The notes beneath the pieces were generated by a model, which saw nothing but the letters and a program-made list of their open reading frames with translations, was not told the DNA's origin and made no database searches. A DNA stretch of 64,000 nucleotides from the NCBI RefSeq assembly GCF_019097595.1, contig NC_080731.1, positions 22,278,866 to 22,342,865 of the forward strand. Reading direction: 5' to 3'. This document shows, in pieces, positions 30,836-45,522 of the stretch; the stretch's first letter is position 1, and every line of letters begins with the position of its first letter. The DNA comes from Hemibagrus wyckioides (lineage: Eukaryota; Chordata; Actinopteri; Siluriformes; Bagridae). The position numbers and the translations under genes were made by a program.

Positions 30836-33800
30836 TCCTTTATCCTCTCAGTGTCCTAATAAATCTTCAGTCTTCAGAACCTTCAGTGTCCTCGCATCAC
30901 ACACTGCAGCCTTATGATCCAAAACTTTACATTAAATTCATGTTCAAAGCCTTTAAATCTCCTCTATCTACTACAGTCTCACTCTACTACAGTCTCACTC
31001 TACTACAGTCTCCACTCTACTACAGTCTCCACTCTACTACAGTCTCACTCTACTACAGTCCCCACTCTACTACAGTCTCCACTCTACTACAGTCTCCACT
31101 CTACTACAGTCCCACTCTACTACAGTCTCACTCTACTACAGTCTCACTCTACTACAGTCTCACTCTACTACAGTCTCACTCTACTGCAGTCCCCACTCTA
31201 CTACAGTCTCCACTCTACTACAGTCTCACTCTACTACAGTCCCACTCTACTGCAGTCCCACTCTACTACAGTCTCACTCTACTACAGTCTCACTCTACTA
31301 CAGTCTCACTCTACTACAGTCCCCACTCTACTACAGTCCCACTCTACTACAGTCCCCACTCTACTACAGTCCCCACTCTACTACAGTCTCACTCTACTAC
31401 AGTCCCCACTCTACTACAGTCCCCACTCTACTACAGTCTCACTCTACTACAGTCTCACTCTACTACAGTCTCCACTCTACTACAGTCCCCACTCTACTAC
31501 AGTCTCACTCTACTGCAGTCCCACTCTACTACAGTCTCACTCTACTACAGTCTCACTCTACTACAGTCTCCACTCTACTACAGTCTCACTCTACTACAGT
31601 CTCACTCTACTACAGTCCCCACTCTACTACAGTCCCCACTCTACTACAGTCCCCACTCTACTACAGTCCCCACTCTACTACAGTCTCACTCTACTACAGT
31701 CCCCACTCTACTACAGTCCCCACTCTACTACAGTCCCCACTCTACTACAGTCTCACTCTACTACAGTCTCACTCTACTACAGTCTCCACTCTACTACAGT
31801 CCCCACTCTACTACAGTCCCCACTCTACTACAGTCTCCACTCTACTACAGTCTCCACTCTACTACAGTCCCCACTCTACTACAGTCTCCACTCTACTACA
31901 GTCCCCACTCTACTACAGTCCCCACTCTACTACAGTCTCCACTCTACTACAGTCTCACTCTACTACAGTCCCACTCTACTACAGTCTCCACTCTACTACA
32001 GTCTCCACTCTACTACAGTCCCCACTCTACTGCAGTCTCCACTCTACTACAGTCTCACTCTACTACAGTCCCACTCTACTACAGTCTCCACTCTACTACA
32101 GTCTCCACTCTACTACAGTCCCCACTCTACTGCAGTCCCCACTCTACTACAGTCTCCACTCTACTACAGTCTCACTCTACTGCAGTCCCCACTCTACTAC
32201 AGTCTCCACTCTACTACAGACTCACTCTACTACAGTCCCCAGTCTACTACAGTCTCACTCTACTACAGTCTCCACTCTACTACAGTCTCCACTCTACTAC
32301 AGTCTCACTCTACTGCAGTCCCCACTCTACTACAGTCCCCACTCTACTACAGTCTCACTCTACTACAGTCCCCACTCTACTACAGTCCCCACTCTACTAC
32401 AGTCCCCACTCTACTACAGTCTCCACTCTACTACAGTCTCCACTCTACTACAGTCTCACTCTACTGCAGTCCCCACTCTACTACAGTCTCCACTCTACTA
32501 CAGTCTCACTCTACTACAGTCTCACTCTACTACAGTCCCCACTCTACTACAGTCCCACTCTACTACAGTCCCCACTCTACTACAGTCTCACTCTACTACA
32601 GTCTCACTCTACTACAGTCCCCACTCTACTACAGTCCCCACTCTACTACAGTCTCACTCTACTACAGTCTCACTCTACTACAGTCTCCACTCTACTACAG
32701 TCCCCACTCTACTACAGTCTCACTCTACTACAGTCCCCACTCTACTACAGTCTCACTCTACTACAGTCTCACTCTACTACAGTCTCCACTCTACTACAGT
32801 CCCCACTCTACTACAGTCTCACTCTACTACAGTCTCCACTCTACTACAGTCCCCACTCTACTACAGTCTCACTCTACTACAGTCCCCACTCTACTACAGT
32901 CTAACTCTACTACAGTCCCACTCTACTACAGTCTCCACTCTACTACAGTCTCCACTCTACTACAGTCTCCACTCTACTACAGTCTCACTCTACTACAGTC
33001 CCACTCTACTACAGTCTCCACTCTACTACAGTCCCACTCTACTACAGTCTCACTCTACTACAGTCTCACTCTACTACAATCCCACTCTACTACAGTCTCC
33101 ACTCTACTACAGTCTCCACTCTACTACAGTCTCACTCTACTACAGTCTCACTCTACTACAGTCCCACTCTACTACAGTCTCCACTCTACTACAGTCCCAC
33201 TCTACTACAGTCTCACTCTACTACAGTCCCACTCTACTACAGTCTCACTCTACTACAGTCTCACTCTACTACAGTCCCACTCTACTACAGTCCCACTCTA
33301 CTACAGTCCCCACTCTACTACAGTCCCACTCTACTACAGTCCCACTCTACTACAGTCCCACTCTACTACAGTCTCCACTCTACTACAGTCTCACTCTACT
33401 ACAGTCCCACTCTACTACAGTCTCACTCTACTACAGTCCCACTCTACTACAGTCCCCACTCTACTACAGTCCCACTCTACTACAGTCTCCACTCTACTAC
33501 AGTCCCCACTCTACTGCAGTCTCCACTCTACTACAGTCTCACTCTACTACAGTCCCACTCTACTACAGTCTCCACTCTACTACAGTCTCCACTCTACTAC
33601 AGTCCCCACTCTACTGCAGTCCCCACTCTACTACAGTCTCCACTCTACTACAGTCTCACTCTACTGCAGTCCCCACTCTACTACAGTCTCCACTCTACTA
33701 CAGTCTCACTCTACTACAGTCTCACTCTACTGCAGTCCCCACTCTACTACAGTCTCCACTCTACTACAGTCTCCACTCTACTACAGTCTCACTCTACTGC

Positions 33801-36800
33801 AGTCCCCACTCTACTACAGTCCCCACTCTACTACAGTCTCACTCTACTACAGTCCCCACTCTACTACAGTCCCCACTCTACTACAGTCCCCACTCTACTA
33901 CAGTCTCCACTCTACTACAGTCTCCACTCTACTACAGTCTCACTCTACTGCAGTCCCCACTCTACTACAGTCTCCACTCTACTACAGTCTCACTCTACTA
34001 CAGTCTCACTCTACTACAGTCCCCACTCTACTACAGTCCCACTCTACTACAGTCCCCACTCTACTACAGTCTCACTCTACTACAGTCTCACTCTACTACA
34101 GTCCCCACTCTACTACAGTCCCCACTCTACTACAGTCTCACTCTACTACAGTCTCACTCTACTACAGTCTCCACTCTACTACAGTCCCCACTCTACTACA
34201 GTCTCACTCTACTACAGTCCCCACTCTACTACAGTCTCACTCTACTACAGTCTCACTCTACTACAGTCTCCACTCTACTACAGTCCCCACTCTACTACAG
34301 TCTCACTCTACTACAGTCTCCACTCTACTACAGTCCCCACTCTACTACAGTCTCACTCTACTACAGTCCCCACTCAACTACAGTCCCACTCTACTACAGT
34401 CCCACTCTACTACAGTCTCCACTCTACTACAGTCCCCACTCTACTACAGTCTCCACTCTACTACAGTCTCACTCTACTACAGTCCCACTCTACTACAGTC
34501 TCCACTCTACTACAGTCCCACTCTACTACAGTCTCACTCTACTACAGTCCCACTCTACTACAGTCTCACTCTACTACAGTCCCCACTCTACTACAGTCTC
34601 CACTCTACTACAGTCTCACTCTACTACAGTCTCACTCTACTACAGTCCCACTCTACTACAGTCTCCACTCTACTACAGTCCCACTCTACTACAGTCTCAC
34701 TCTACTACAGTCCCACTCTACTACAGTCTCACTCTACTACAGTCTCACTCTACTACAGTCCCACTCTACTACAGTCCCACTCTACTACAGTCCCCACTCT
34801 ACTACAGTCCCACTCTACTACAGTCCCACTCTACTACAGTCCCACTCTACTACAGTCTCCACTCTACTACAGTCTCACTCTACTACAGTCCCACTCTACT
34901 ACAGGCTCACTCTACTACAGTCCCCACTCTACTACAGTCTCCACTCTACTACAGTCTCCACTCGACTACAGTCCCACTCGACTACAGTCCCCACTCGACT
35001 ACAGTCTCCACTCTACTACAGTCCCACTCTACTACAGTCCCACTCTACTACAGTCCCACTCTACTACAGTCTCCACTCTACTACAGTCCCCACTCTACTA
35101 GTCTCCACTCTACTACAGTCCCACTCTACTACAGTCTCCACTCTACTACAGTCCCACTCTACTACAGTCTCACTCTACTACAGTCTGACTCTACTACAGT
35201 CTCCACTCTACTACAGTCTCCACTCTACTACAGTCTCACTCTACTACAGTCCCCACTCTACTACAGTCCCACTCTACTACAGTCTCCACTCTACTACAGT
35301 CCCACTCTACTACAGTCTCACTCTACTACAGTCTCCACTCTACTACAGTCTCCACTCTACTACAGTCTCACTCTACTACAGTCCCCACTCTACTGCAGTC
35401 CCCACTCTACTACAGTCCCACTCTACTACAGTCTCCACTCTACTACAGTCCCACTCTACTACAGTCTCACTCTACTACAGTCTCACTCTACTACAGTCTC
35501 CACTCTACTACAGTCCCACTCTACTACAGTCTCCACTCTACTACAGTCCCACTCTACTACAGTCTCACTCTACTACAGTCTCACTCTACTACAGTCTCCA
35601 CTCTACTACAGTCTCCACTCTACTACAGTCTCACTCTACTACAGTCCCCACTCTACTACAGTCTCACTCTACTACAGTCTCACTCTACTACAGTCTCACT
35701 CTACTACAGTCTCCACTCTACTACAGTCCCACTCTACTACAGTCTCACTCTACTACAGTCTCACTCTACTACAGTCCCCACTCTACTACAGTCCCCACTC
35801 TACTACAGTCTCCACTCTACTACAGTCTCCACTCTACTACAGTCCCACTCTACTACAGTCTCACTCTACTACAGTCCCCACTCTACTACAGTCTCACTCT
35901 ACTACAGTCCCACTCTACTACAGTCTCCACTCTACTACAGTCTCACTCTACTACAGTCTCACTCTACTGCAGTCCCCACTCTACTACAGTCTCCACTCTA
36001 CTACAGTCCCCACTCTACTACAGTCCCCACTCTACTACAGTCCCCACTCTACTACAGTCTCACTCTACTACAGTCTCACTCTACTACAGTCTCACTCTAC
36101 TACAGTCCCCACTCTACTACAGTCTCCACTCTACTACAGTCCCCACTCTACTAGTCTCACTCTACTACAGTCCCACTCTACTACAGTCCCCACTCTACTA
36201 CAGTCTCCACTCTACTACAGTCCCCACTCTACTACAGTCTCCACTCGACTGCAGTCTCCACTCTACTACAGTCTCACTCTACTACAGTCCCACTCTACTA
36301 CAGTCCCACTCTACTACAGTCTCCACTCTACTACAGTCCCCACTCTACTACAGTCTCCACTCTACTACAGTCTCACTCTACTACAGTCCCACTCTACTAC
36401 AGTCTCCACTCTACTACAGTCCCCACTCTACTACAGTCTCACTCTACTACAGTCTCACTCTACTACAGTCCCCACTCTACTACAGTCCCCACTCTACTAC
36501 AGTCTCCACTCTACTGCAGTCCCCCCTCTACTACAGTCTCCACTCTACTACAGTCCCCACTCTACTACAGTCTCCCCTCTAGTACAGTCTCACTCTACTA
36601 CAGTCTCACTCTACTACAGTCTCCACTCTACTACAGTCCCCACTCTACTACAGTCTCACTCTACTACAGTCCCCACTCTACTACAGTCCCCACTCTACTA
36701 CAGTCCCCACTCTACTACAGTCCCACTCTACTACAGTCTCCACTCTACTACAGTCTCCACTCTACTACAGTCTCACTCTACTACAGTCTCACTCTACTAC

Positions 36801-39800
36801 AGTCTCACTCTACTACAGGTTCACTCTACTACAGTCCCCACTCTACTACAGTCTCCACTCTACTACAGTCCCCACTCTACTACAGTCCCCACTCTACTAC
36901 AGTCTCCACTCTACTACAGTCCCCACTCTACTACAGTCCCACTCTACTACAGTCCCACTCTACTACAGTCCCCACTCTACTACAGTCCCACTCTACTACA
37001 GTCCCACTCTACTACAGTCCCACTCTACTACAGTCTCCACTCTACTACAGTCTCCACTCTACTACAGTCTCACTCTACTACAGTCCCACTCTACTACAGT
37101 CTCACTCTACTACAGTCCCACTCTACTACAGTCTCACTCTACTACAGTCCCACTCTACTACAGTCCCACTCTACTACAGTCCCCATTCTACTACAGTCCC
37201 ACTCTACTACAGTCCCACTCTACTACAGTCCCACTCTACTACAGTCTCACTCTACTACAGTCTCACTCTACTACAGTCTCACTCTACTACAGTCTCCACT
37301 CTACTACAGTCTCACTCTACTACAGTCTCCACTCTACTACAGTCCCACTCTACTACAGTCTCACTCTACTACAGTCTCACTCTACTACAGTCTCACTCTA
37401 CTACAGTCTCCACTCTACTACAGTCCCACTCTACTACAGTCTCCACTCTACTACAGTCCCACTCTACTACAGTCTCCACTCTACTACAGTCCCACTCTAC
37501 TACAGTCTCCACTCTACTACAGTCTCACTCTACTACAGTCTCACTCTACTACAGTCTCACTCTACTACAGTCTCCACTCTACTACAGTCTCACTCTACTA
37601 CAGTCCCCACTCTACTACAGTCTCACTCTACTACAGTCTCACTCTACTACAGTCCCACTCTACTACAGTCTCCACTCTACTACAGTCTCACTCTACTACA
37701 GTCCCCACTCTACTACAGTCTCACTCTACTACAGTCCCACTCTACTACAGTCTCACTCTACTACAGTCCCCACTCTACTACAGTCCCCACTCTACTACAG
37801 TCTCCACTCTACTACAGTCCCCACTCTACTACAGTCCCCACTCTACTACAGTCTCACTCTACTACAGTCTCACTCTACTACAGTCTCACTCTACTACAGT
37901 CTCACTCTACTACAGTCTCCACTCTACTACAGTCCCCACTCTACTACAGTCTCACTCTACTACAGTCTCCACTCTACTACAGTCTCCACTCTACTACAGT
38001 CTCCACTCTACTACAGTCCCCACTCTACTACAGTCTCCACTCTACTACAGTCCCCACTCTACTACAGTCCCACTCTACTACAGTCCCACTCTACTACAGT
38101 CCCACTCTACTACAGTCTCACTCTACTACAGTCCCACTCTACTACAGTCCCACTCGACTACAGTCCCCACTCTACTACAGTCTCCACTCTACTACAGTCC
38201 CCACTCGACTACAGTCCCCACTCTACTACAGTCTCCACTCTACTACAGTCCCACTCTACTACAGTCCCCACTCTACTACAGTCTCCACTCTACTACAGTC
38301 CCCACTCTACTACAGTCTCACTCTACTACAGTCCCACTCTACTACAGTCCCACTCTACTACAGTCTCCACTCTACTACAGGCTCCACTCTACTACAGTCT
38401 CCACTCTACTACAGTCTCACTCTACTACAGTCTCCACTCTACTACAGTCTCACTCTACTACAGTCCCACTCTACTACAGTCTCACTCTACTACAGTCTCC
38501 ACTCTACTACAGTCTCACTCTACTACAGTCCCACTCTACTACAGTCCCCACTCTACTACAGTCCCCACTCTACTACAGTCTCACTCTACTACAGTCCCCA
38601 CTCTACTACAGTCCCCACTCTACTACAGTCTCACTCTACTACAGTCCCACTCTACTACAGTCTCACTCTACTACAGTCTCCCCTCTACTACAGTCCCCAC
38701 TCTACTACAGTCCCACTCTACTACAGTCCCCACTCTACTACAGTCTCCACTCTACTACAGTCCCCACTCTACTACAGTCTCCACTCTACTACAGTCCCAC
38801 TCTACTACAGTCTCACTCTACTACAGTCTCCACTCTACTACAGTCTCACTCTACTACAGTCTCACTCTACTACAGTCCCCACTCTACTGCAGTCCCCACT
38901 CTACTGCAGTCCCCACTCTACTGCAGTCCCCACTCTACTACAGTCTCCACTCTACTACAGTCTCACTCTACTACAGTCCCACTCTACTACAGTCCCCACT
39001 CTACTACAGTCTCCACTCTACTGCAGTCCCCCCTCTACTACAGTCTCCACTCTACTGCAGTCCCCACTCTACTACAGTCCCCACTCTACTACAGTCTCCA
39101 CTCTACTACAGTCTCCACTCTACTACAGTCTCACTCTACTACAGTCCCCACTCTACTACAGTCCCCACTCTACTACAGTCTCACTCTACTACAGTCTCAC
39201 TCTACTACAGTCCCCACTCTACTACAGTCCCACTCTACTACAGTCCCACTCTACTACTGTCTCACTCTACTACAGTCTCACTCTACTACATTCTCACTCT
39301 ACTACAGTCTCCACTCTACTACAGTCCCCACTCTACTACAGTCTCACTCTACTACAGTCTCACTCTACTACAGTCTCACTCTACTACAGTCTCACTCTAC
39401 TACAGTCTCACTCTACTACAGTCTCCACTCTACTACAGTCTCCACTCTACTACAGTCCCACTCTACTACAGTCTCCACTCTACTACAGTCTCCACTCTAC
39501 TACAGTCCCACTCTACTACAGTCCCACTCTACTACAGTCCCACTCTACTACAGTCTCCACTCTACTACAGTCCCACTCTACTACAGTCTCACTCTACTAC
39601 AGTCTCCACTCTACTACAGTCCCACTCTACTACAGTCTCCACGCTACTACAGTCCCACTCTACTACAGTCTCACTCTACTACAGTCTCCACTCTACTACA
39701 GTCTCACTCTACTACAGTCTCACTCTACTACAGTCCCCACTCTACTGCAGTCCCCACTCTACTGCAGTCCCCACTCTACTGCAGTCCCCACTCTACTACA

Positions 39801-41199
39801 GTCTCCACTCTACTACAGTCTCCACTCTACTACAGTCTCACTCTACTACAGTCCCACTCTACTACAGTCCCCACTCTACTACAGTCTCCACTCTACTGCA
39901 GTCCCCCCTCTACTACAGTCTCCACTCTACTGCAGTCCCCACTCTACTACAGTCCCCACTCTACTACAGTCTCCACTCTACTACAGTCTCACTCTACTAC
40001 AGTCCCCACTCTACTACAGTCCCCACTCTACTACAGTCCCACTCTACTACAGTCTCACTCTACTACAGTCTCACTCTACTACAGTCCCCACTCTACTACA
40101 GTCCCACTCTACTACTGTCTCAATCTACTACAGTCTCACTCTACTACAGTCCCCACTCTACTACAGTCTCACTCTACTACAGTCCCCACTCTACTACAGT
40201 CTCACTCTACTACAGTCTCACTCTACTACAGTCCCCACTCTACTACAGTCTCCACTCTACTACAGTCCCACTCTACTACAGTCCCCACTCTACTACAGTC
40301 TCACTCTACTACAGTCCCCACTCTACTACAGTCCCACTCTACTACAGTCTCCACTCTACTACAGTCCCCACTCTACTACAGTCTCCACTCTACTAACAGT
40401 CTCCACCCTACTACAGTCTCACTCAACTACAGTCCCCACTCTACTACAGTCCCCACTCTACTACAGTCTCCACTCTACTACAGTCTCACTCTACTACAGT
40501 CTCACTCTACTACAGTCCCCACTCTACTACAGTACCAATCTACTACAGTCTCACTCTACTACAGTCTCACTCTACTACAGTCCCCACTCTACTACAGTCC
40601 CCACTCTACTACAGTCCCCACTCTACTACAGTCCCCACTCAACTACAGTCTCACTCTACTACAGTCCCCACTCTACTACAGTCCCCACTCTACTACAGTC
40701 CCACTCTACTACAGTCCCACTCTACTACAGTCCCCACTCTACTACAGTCCCCACTCTACTACAGTCTCCACTCTACTACAGTCTCACTCTACTACAGTCC
40801 CCACTCTACTACAGTCTCACTCTACTACAGTCTCCACTCTACTACAGTCTCACACTACTACAGTCCCACTCTACTACAGTCCCCACTCTACTACAGTCCC
40901 CACTCTACTACAGTCTCACTCTACTACAGTCCCCACTCTACTACAGTCCCCACTCTACTACAGTCCCCACTCTACTACAGTCTCACTCTACTACAGTCCC
41001 ACTCTACTACAGTCCCACTCTACTACAGTCCCACTCTACTACAGTCCCCACTCTACTACAGTCTCCACTCTACTACAGTCCCACTCTACTACAGTCTCCA
41101 CTCTACTACAGTCCCACTCTACTACAGTCTCACTCTACTACAGTCTCCACTCTACTACAGTCTCACTCTACTACAGTCTCACTCTACTACAGTCCCCAC

Positions 41200-43000
41200 T
41201 CTACTGCAGTCCCCACTCTACTGCAGTCCCCACTCTACTACAGTCTCCACTCTACTACAGTCTCCACTCTACTACAGTCTCCACTCTACTGCAGTCCCAC
41301 TCTACTACAGTCCCCACTCTACTACAGTCCCCACTCTACTGCAGTCCCCCCTCTACTACAGTCTCCACTCTACTGCAGTCCCCACTCTACTACAGTCCCC
41401 ACTCTACTACAGTCTCCACTCTACTACAGTCTCACTCTACTACAGTCCCCACTCTACTACAGTCCCCACTCTACTACAGTCCCCACTCTACTACAGTCTC
41501 ACTCTACTACAGTCTCACTCTACTACAGTCCCCACTCTACTACAGTCCCACTCTACTACAGTCCCACTCTACTACTGTCTCAATCTACTACAGTCTCACT
41601 CTACTACAGTCCCTACTCTACTACAGTCTCACTCTACTACAGTCCCCACTCTACTACAGTCTCACTCTACTACAGTCTCACTCTACTACAGTCCCCACTC
41701 TACTACAGTCTCACTCTACTACAGTCTCACTCTACTACAGTCTCCACTCTACTACAGTCTCCACTCTACTACAGTCCCACTCTACTACAGTCTCCACTCT
41801 ACTACAGTCTCCACTCTACTACAGTCCCACTCTACTACAGTCCCACTCTACTACAGTCTCCACTCTACTACAGTCCCACTCTACTACAGTCTCACTCTAG
41901 TACAGTCTCCACTCTACTACAGTCCCACTCTACTACAGTCTCACTCTACTACAGTCCCCACTCTACTACAGTCCCCACTCTACTACAGTCTCCTCTCTAC
42001 TACAGTCTCCACTCTACTACAGTCCCCACTCTACTACAGTCTCACTCTACTACAGTCTCCACTCTACTACAGTCCCACTGTACTACAGTCTCCACTCTAC
42101 TACAGTCTCCACTCTACTACAGTCCCCACTCTACTACAGTCTCAGTCTACTACAGTCCCCACTCTACTACAGTCTCCACTCTACTACAGTCCCCAGCCTA
42201 CTACAGTCTCCACTCTACTACAGTCTCACTCTACTACAGTCCCCACTCTACTACAGTCTCCACTCTACTACAGTCTCCACTCTACTACAGTCTCCACTCT
42301 ACTACAGTCTCACTCTACTACAGTCCCCACTCTACTACAGTCTCCACTCTACTACAGTCCCACTCTACTACAGTCGCCACTCTACTACAGTCTCACTCTA
42401 CTACAGTCTCCACTCTACTACAGTCTCACTCTACTACAGTCCCCACTCTACTACAGTCTCCACTCTACTACAGTCTCACTCTACTACAGTCCCCACTCTA
42501 CTACAGTCTCCACTCTACTACAGTCTCCACTCTACTACAGTCTCCACTCTACTACAGTCCCACTCTACTACAGTCTCCACTCTACTACAGTCTCCACTCT
42601 ACTACAGTCTCACTCTACTACAGTCCCCATTCTACTACAGTCCCACTCTACTACAGTCTCCACTCTACTACAGTCCCACTCTACTACAGTCCCACTCTAC
42701 TACAGTCTCCACTCTACTACAGTCTCCACTCTACTACAGTCCCACTCTACTACAGTCTCACTCTACTACAGTCTCACTCTACTACAGTCTCACTCTACTA
42801 CAGTCTCCACTCTACTACAGTCTCCACTCTACTACAGTCCCCACTCTACTACAGTCTCACTCTACTACAGTCTCCACTCTACTACAGTCCCCACTCTACT
42901 ACAGTCTCCACTCTACTACAGTCCCCACTCTACTACAGTCTCCACTCTACTACAGTCCCCACTCTACTACAGTCCCACTCTACTACAGTCCCACTCTACT
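41200..43000. repeat. higher-order repeat block, copy 1
   Basis: Marker variants in order: TGTCTCAAT 41576, TCCTCTCTAC 41991, CCCACTGTAC 42074, CCCCAGCCTA 42191, TCGCCACTC 42374. Serves as reference for the copies below. Confidence 0.85.
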
Positions 43001-45522
43001 ACAGTCCCACTCTACTACAGTCCCACTCTACTACAGTCCCACTCTACTACAGTCTCCACTCTACTACAGTCCCACTCTACTACAGTCTCACTCTACTACA
43101 GTCTCCACTCTACTACAGTCTCACTCTACTACAGTCCCACTCTACTACAGTCTCACTCTACTACAGTCTCCACTCTACTACAGTCTCACTCTACTACAGT
43201 CCCACTCTACTACAGTCCCCACTCTACTACAGTCCCCACTCTACTACAGTCTCACTCTACTACAGTCCCCACTCTACTACAGTCCCCACTCTACTACAGT
43301 CTCACTCTACTACAGTCCCACTCTACTACAGTCTCACTCTACTACAGTCCCACTCTACTACAGTCCCACTCTACTACAGTCCCACTCTACTACAGTCCCC
43401 ACTCTACTACAGTCTCCACTCTACTACAGTCCCACTCTACTACAGTCCCACTCTACTACAGTCTCACTCTACTACAGTCTCCACTCTACTACAGTCTCAC
43501 TCTACTACAGTCTCACTCTACTACAGTCCCCACTCTACTGCAGTCCCCACTCTACTGCAGTCCCCACTCTACTGCAGTCCCCACTCTACTACAGTCTCCA
43601 CTCTACTACAGTCTCACTCTACTACAGTCCCACTCTACTACCCACCCCACTCTACTACTGTCTCCACACTACTCCAGTCTCCCCTCTACTACAGTCCCAC
43701 TCTACTACAGTCGCCACTCTACTACAGTCTCACTCTACTACAGTCTCCACTCTACGACAGTCTCACTCTACTACAGTCTCCACTCTACTACAGTCTCACT
43801 CTACTACAGTCCCACTCTACTACAGTCTCACTCTACTACAGTCTCCACTCTACTACAGTCTCCACTCTACTACAGTCCCACTCTACTACAGTCTCACTCT
43901 ACTACAGTCTCCACTCTACTACAGTCCCACTCTACTACAGTCTCCACTCTACTACAGTCCCACTCTACTACAGTCTCACTCTACTACAGTCTCCACTCTA
44001 CTACAGTCTCACTCTACTACAGTCTCACTCTACTACAGTCCCCACTCTACTGCAGTCCCCACTCTACTGCAGTCCCCACTCTACTGCAGTCCCCCACTCT
44101 ACTACAGTCTCCACTCTACTACAGTCTCCACTCTACTACAGTCTCACTCTACTACAGTCCCACTCTACTACAGTCCCCACTCTACTACAGTCTCCACTCT
44201 ACTGCAGTCCCCCCTCTACTACAGTCTCCACTCTACTGCAGTCCCCACTCTACTACAGTCCCCACTCTACTACAGTCTCCACTCGACTACAGTCTCACTC
44301 TACTACAGTCCCCACTCTACTACAGTCCCCACTCTACTACAGTCCCACTCTACTACAGTCTCACTCTACTACAGTCTCACTCTACTACAGTCCCCACTCT
44401 ACTACAGTCCCACTCTACTACTGTCTCAATCTACTACAGTCTCACTCTACTACAGTCCCCACTCTACTACAGTCTCACTCTACTACAGTCCCCACTCTAC
44501 TACAGTCTCACTCTACTACAGTCTCACTCTACTACAGTCCCCACTCTACTACAGTCTCCACTCTACTACAGTCCCACTCTACTACAGTCCCCACTCTACT
44601 ACAGTCTCACTCTACTACAGTCCCCACTCTACTACAGTCCCACTCTACTACAGTCTCCACTCTACTACAGTCCCCACTCTACTACAGTCTCCACTCTACT
44701 ACAGTCTCCACTCTACTACAGTCTCACTCAACTACAGTCCCCACTCTACTACAGTCCCCACTCTACTACAGTCTCCACTCTACTACAGTCTCACTCTACT
44801 ACAGTCTCACTCTACTACAGTCCCCACTCTACTACAGTACCAATCTACTACAGTCTCACTCTACTACAGTCTCACTCTACTACAGTCCCCACTCTACTAC
44901 AGTCCCCACTCTACTACAGTCCCCACTCTACTACAGTCCCCACTCAACTACAGTCTCACTCTACTACAGTCCCCACTCTACTACAGTCCCCACTCTACTA
45001 CAGTCCCACTCTACTACAGTCCCACTCTACTACAGTCCCCCACTCTACTACAGTCCCCACTCTACTACAGTCTCCACTCTACTACAGTCTCACTCTACTA
45101 CAGTCCCCACTCTACTACAGTCTCACTCTACTACAGTCTCCACTCTACTACAGTCTCACTCTACTACAGTCCCACTCTACTACAGTCCCCACTCTACTAC
45201 AGTCCCCACTCTACTACAGTCTCACTCTACTACAGTCCCCACTCTACTACAGTCCCCACTCTACTACAGTCCCCACTCTACTACAGTCTCACTCTACTAC
45301 AGTCCCACTCTACTACAGTCCCACTCTACTACAGTCCCACTCTACTACAGTCCCCACTCTACTACAGTCTCCACTCTACTACAGTCCCACTCTACTACAG
45401 TCTCCACTCTACTACAGTCCCACTCTACTACAGTCTCACTCTACTACAGTCTCCACTCTACTACAGTCTCACTCTACTACAGTCTCACTCTACTACAGTC
45501 CCCACTCTACTGCAGTCCCCAC

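Noticed and set aside
30886..35101. Open frames of 672 and 1395 codons rich in Ser, Thr, Leu and Tyr
   Set aside because: They lie wholly in the satellite, whose units contain no stop in any + frame. The 16/17-base mix makes the peptide switch register constantly, so no selected protein is encoded.
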